Origin: Kitasatospora cinereorecta | Lineage (GTDB): Bacteria; Actinomycetota; Actinomycetes; Streptomycetales; Streptomycetaceae | DNA length: 64,000 bases | NCBI RefSeq assembly: GCF_024172095.1 | Contig: NZ_JAMZDX010000003.1 | Span: forward strand, 567,001-631,000 | Reading direction: 5' to 3' | In this document: piece after piece, positions 62,426 through 64,000 of the stretch | Position numbering within the stretch: the stretch's first letter is position 1 | Layout: the number at the start of each line of letters is the position of its first letter | Program-made: the position numbers and the translations under genes | Notes under the pieces: model-generated | What the model saw: only the letters and a program-made list of their open reading frames with translations | Databases searched by the model: none | Told to the model about the DNA's origin: nothing

Positions 62426-64000
62426 TCAGGGGGACGGGGAGGCCGGCGCCGCGCTGGGCGCGGCGGCGGCCGGTTCCGCGGTGGTGGCCGTCCGGCTGGG
62501 CGACGCCGGCGGGGGTGCGCTCGGGCCGGTCGGGGCGCTGGGGGAGGGCGCGGGGGTGCCCGAGGGCGCGGTCGGGCCGGGTGCGGCCGGGGCCGTGGTG
62601 GACGGGCCGGGCGCGGGGCTGGGGGGCTCCGGCGGCTGGGTGTTGCCGCGGGTGGGCTCGAGGTCGAAGGACTGGATGCGGCCGCCGCGCAGCGCCTCGG
62701 TCATGTAGGCGGTCCAGATCAGGGTGGGGAAGGTGCCGCCGTTGACCCGGGAGTACCCGGCCGTGCCGGCCAGCGTCTCCTTGGCGTGGGTCTTCGGATT
62801 CTCGCGGAACAGCCCCACGGCGGTGGCGAGTTCGGGCGTGTAGCCGGCGAACCAGGCGGACAGGTTGCCGTCCGTGGTGCCGGTCTTGCCGGCCGCGGGC
62901 CGGCCGAGGGCGAGTGCGGCGGCGCCGGTCCCGCGGGAGCTGATGACGTCGCGCAGCACGTCGGTGACGGCGTCCGCGGTGCCGCGGGAGACGGCGGTGC
63001 GGGCCGGGTGGCCGGGCAGCGCGGGGACGGCGCCGAGGCCGGGGCGCTCCAGGCGCTGCACCGTCCACGGGGCGATGGCCTGGCCGTGGTTGGCCAGGGC
63101 GGCGTACACCGCGGCCAGGTCGACGGCGCTGGGGGTGGCGGTGCCGAGCGTCATCGAGGGGTTGGCCGGGTCGAGGCCGCGCACGGTGGCGGGCAGCCCG
63201 AGCCGGATCGCGGTGTCGCGGACGGTGGGCAGGCCGGCGTCCGTGCCGAGCTGGGCGTAGACCGAGTTGACCGAGCGGGCCATGGCGTGCCGCAGGGTGA
63301 TCGGGCCGTAGTCGGTGGAGTCCTCGTTGGGGGGCGCGTACGCGCCCGGGCCGCCGACCACTTGGCGTCCGCTGGTGCCGTCGTAGACGGTCTGGGTGGT
63401 GATGCGGCGCCCGTCCTGGGTGGTGCGGGCGGAGTCCAGGGCGGCGGCCAGGTCGATCGGCTTGAACGTGGAGCCGATCTGGTTGTCCTGGCGCAGCGCG
63501 TCGTTGTACGGCTGGGCGGCGTAGTCGGCGCCGCCGTAGGCAGCGACCACCCGGCCGGTGGCGGGATCGACCGAGGCGCCGCTGACCCGGATGTCGGTGT
63601 CGGTGGCCGGCCGGGCGGCGGGGTCGAGCTCGTCGGTGAGTTCCTGGCGGACGGCGCGGACCAGGGCGTCCTGCCGGGTCCGGTCGAAGGTGGTGGTGAT
63701 CTTCCAGCCGCCGGCCTTGAGGGTGGCGGCGTCCAGGACCCCGGTCTTGGCCAGGTAGTCGTCGGCGATGTCGACCAGGTAGCCGGCCTGGCCGCCGAGG
63801 CTCTTGGCGGGCTGCGGGTCGATCGGCTCGGGGAAGGTGAGGGCGGCCCGGGCGGGCTGGTCGAGGAAGCCGAGCTGCACCATGCCGTCGAGCACGTAGC
63901 CCCAGCGGGCGATGGCCTTCTCCCGGTTGGCCGGGGTCGCGGTGCGTACGTCGTACGCGCTGGGGGCCTGCAGCAGGGCGGCGAGGTAGGCGCTCTGCGC
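62426..64000 (-). CDS. Class A penicillin-binding protein, 5'-truncated by the window edge
   Basis: The frame is open to the right edge; the visible 524 residues are the C-terminal part. The edge region (AQSAYLAALLQAPSAYDV) is the end of the GT51 transglycosylase domain. The transpeptidase domain has SxxK in GSTFKPIDLA, SxN in SVNSVYAQLG and KTG in AGKTGTTDGN. A Pro/Ala/Ser tail of about 90 residues closes the protein. It makes and cross-links peptidoglycan in the outer membrane leaflet. Confidence 0.93.
   Translation of the reverse strand, partial: AQSAYLAALLQAPSAYDVRTATPANREKAIARWGYVLDGMVQLGFLDQPARAALTFPEPIDPQPAKSLGGQAGYLVDIADDYLAKTGVLDAATLKAGGWKITTTFDRTRQDALVRAVRQELTDELDPAARPATDTDIRVSGASVDPATGRVVAAYGGADYAAQPYNDALRQDNQIGSTFKPIDLAAALDSARTTQDGRRITTQTVYDGTSGRQVVGGPGAYAPPNEDSTDYGPITLRHAMARSVNSVYAQLGTDAGLPTVRDTAIRLGLPATVRGLDPANPSMTLGTATPSAVDLAAVYAALANHGQAIAPWTVQRLERPGLGAVPALPGHPARTAVSRGTADAVTDVLRDVISSRGTGAAALALGRPAAGKTGTTDGNLSAWFAGYTPELATAVGLFRENPKTHAKETLAGTAGYSRVNGGTFPTLIWTAYMTEALRGGRIQSFDLEPTRGNTQPPEPPSPAPGPSTTAPAAPGPTAPSGTPAPSPSAPTGPSAPPPASPSRTATTAEPAAAAPSAAPASPSP

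Overview
The window is high-GC DNA (roughly 70 percent, with third codon positions almost all G or C) from a sporulating filamentous actinomycete, most likely Streptomyces or Kitasatospora. Supporting signs are two SsgA-like sporulation proteins, two secreted chitinases, the N-acetylglucosamine PTS genes with DasR-type operators, the CysO/CysM/Mec cysteine system, frequent GTG starts and many apparently leaderless genes. No phage, insertion sequence or CRISPR array is visible.

Layout. 1-1.4 kb: 3' part of a glycine-rich type VII (ESX) secretion-associated protein. 1.4-4.6 kb: a DUF427 protein, a tRNA-Cys gene preceded by a 30-residue peptide with nine cysteines, a guanidine-III riboswitch driving a Gdx/SugE guanidinium exporter, and an MFS exporter. 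4.6-13.4 kb: a Tat/lipoprotein polysaccharide deacetylase-like protein and a four-gene operon (membrane DUF2156 protein, class F-like sortase, esterase, rhomboid-like DUF2156 protein) that looks dedicated to modifying phosphatidylglycerol or the envelope. 13.4-19.7 kb: SsgA-like protein, ribbon-helix-helix/Doc toxin-antitoxin pair behind a 16-bp palindrome, DEAD-box helicase, IclR regulator, Lon-like secreted protease, and an Lrp regulator divergent from a half-length 4-hydroxyphenylpyruvate dioxygenase. 19.7-31.9 kb: an OmpR-type two-component system, chitinase, GT87 membrane glycosyltransferase, SsgA-like protein, two RDD membrane proteins, a hydroxyacid dehydrogenase and endonuclease V.

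31.9-35.9 kb: a type VII secretion module (WXG100-like protein, a glycine-rich effector-like protein with a C-terminal YxxxD signal, mycosin protease) followed by a small secreted protein whose ribosome site lies in a long hairpin. The effector-like protein is a paralogue of the partial gene at the left edge. 35.9-46 kb: mostly housekeeping and orphan genes, including NAD salvage (pncA, pncB), clpS with its DUF2017 partner and an amino acid permease. 46-48.2 kb: Mec metalloprotease, a leaderless Cys-containing leader peptide, cysO and cysM, together a protein-thiocarboxylate route to cysteine.

48.2-57.1 kb: small HTH protein, metallo-beta-lactamase-fold protein, class IV aminotransferase, LuxR-type regulator, nagE2, nagE1 and nagF (GlcNAc PTS), rph, a lipoprotein, rdgB and tRNA-Leu. 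57.1-64 kb: a modular chitinase with a direct-repeat promoter, DUF4291, Bcp peroxiredoxin, DUF3618, a GroES-like protein and the 3' part of a class A penicillin-binding protein. The chitinases and the GlcNAc PTS form one functional theme: chitin is cut outside the cell, GlcNAc is imported, and both steps carry DasR-like sites.
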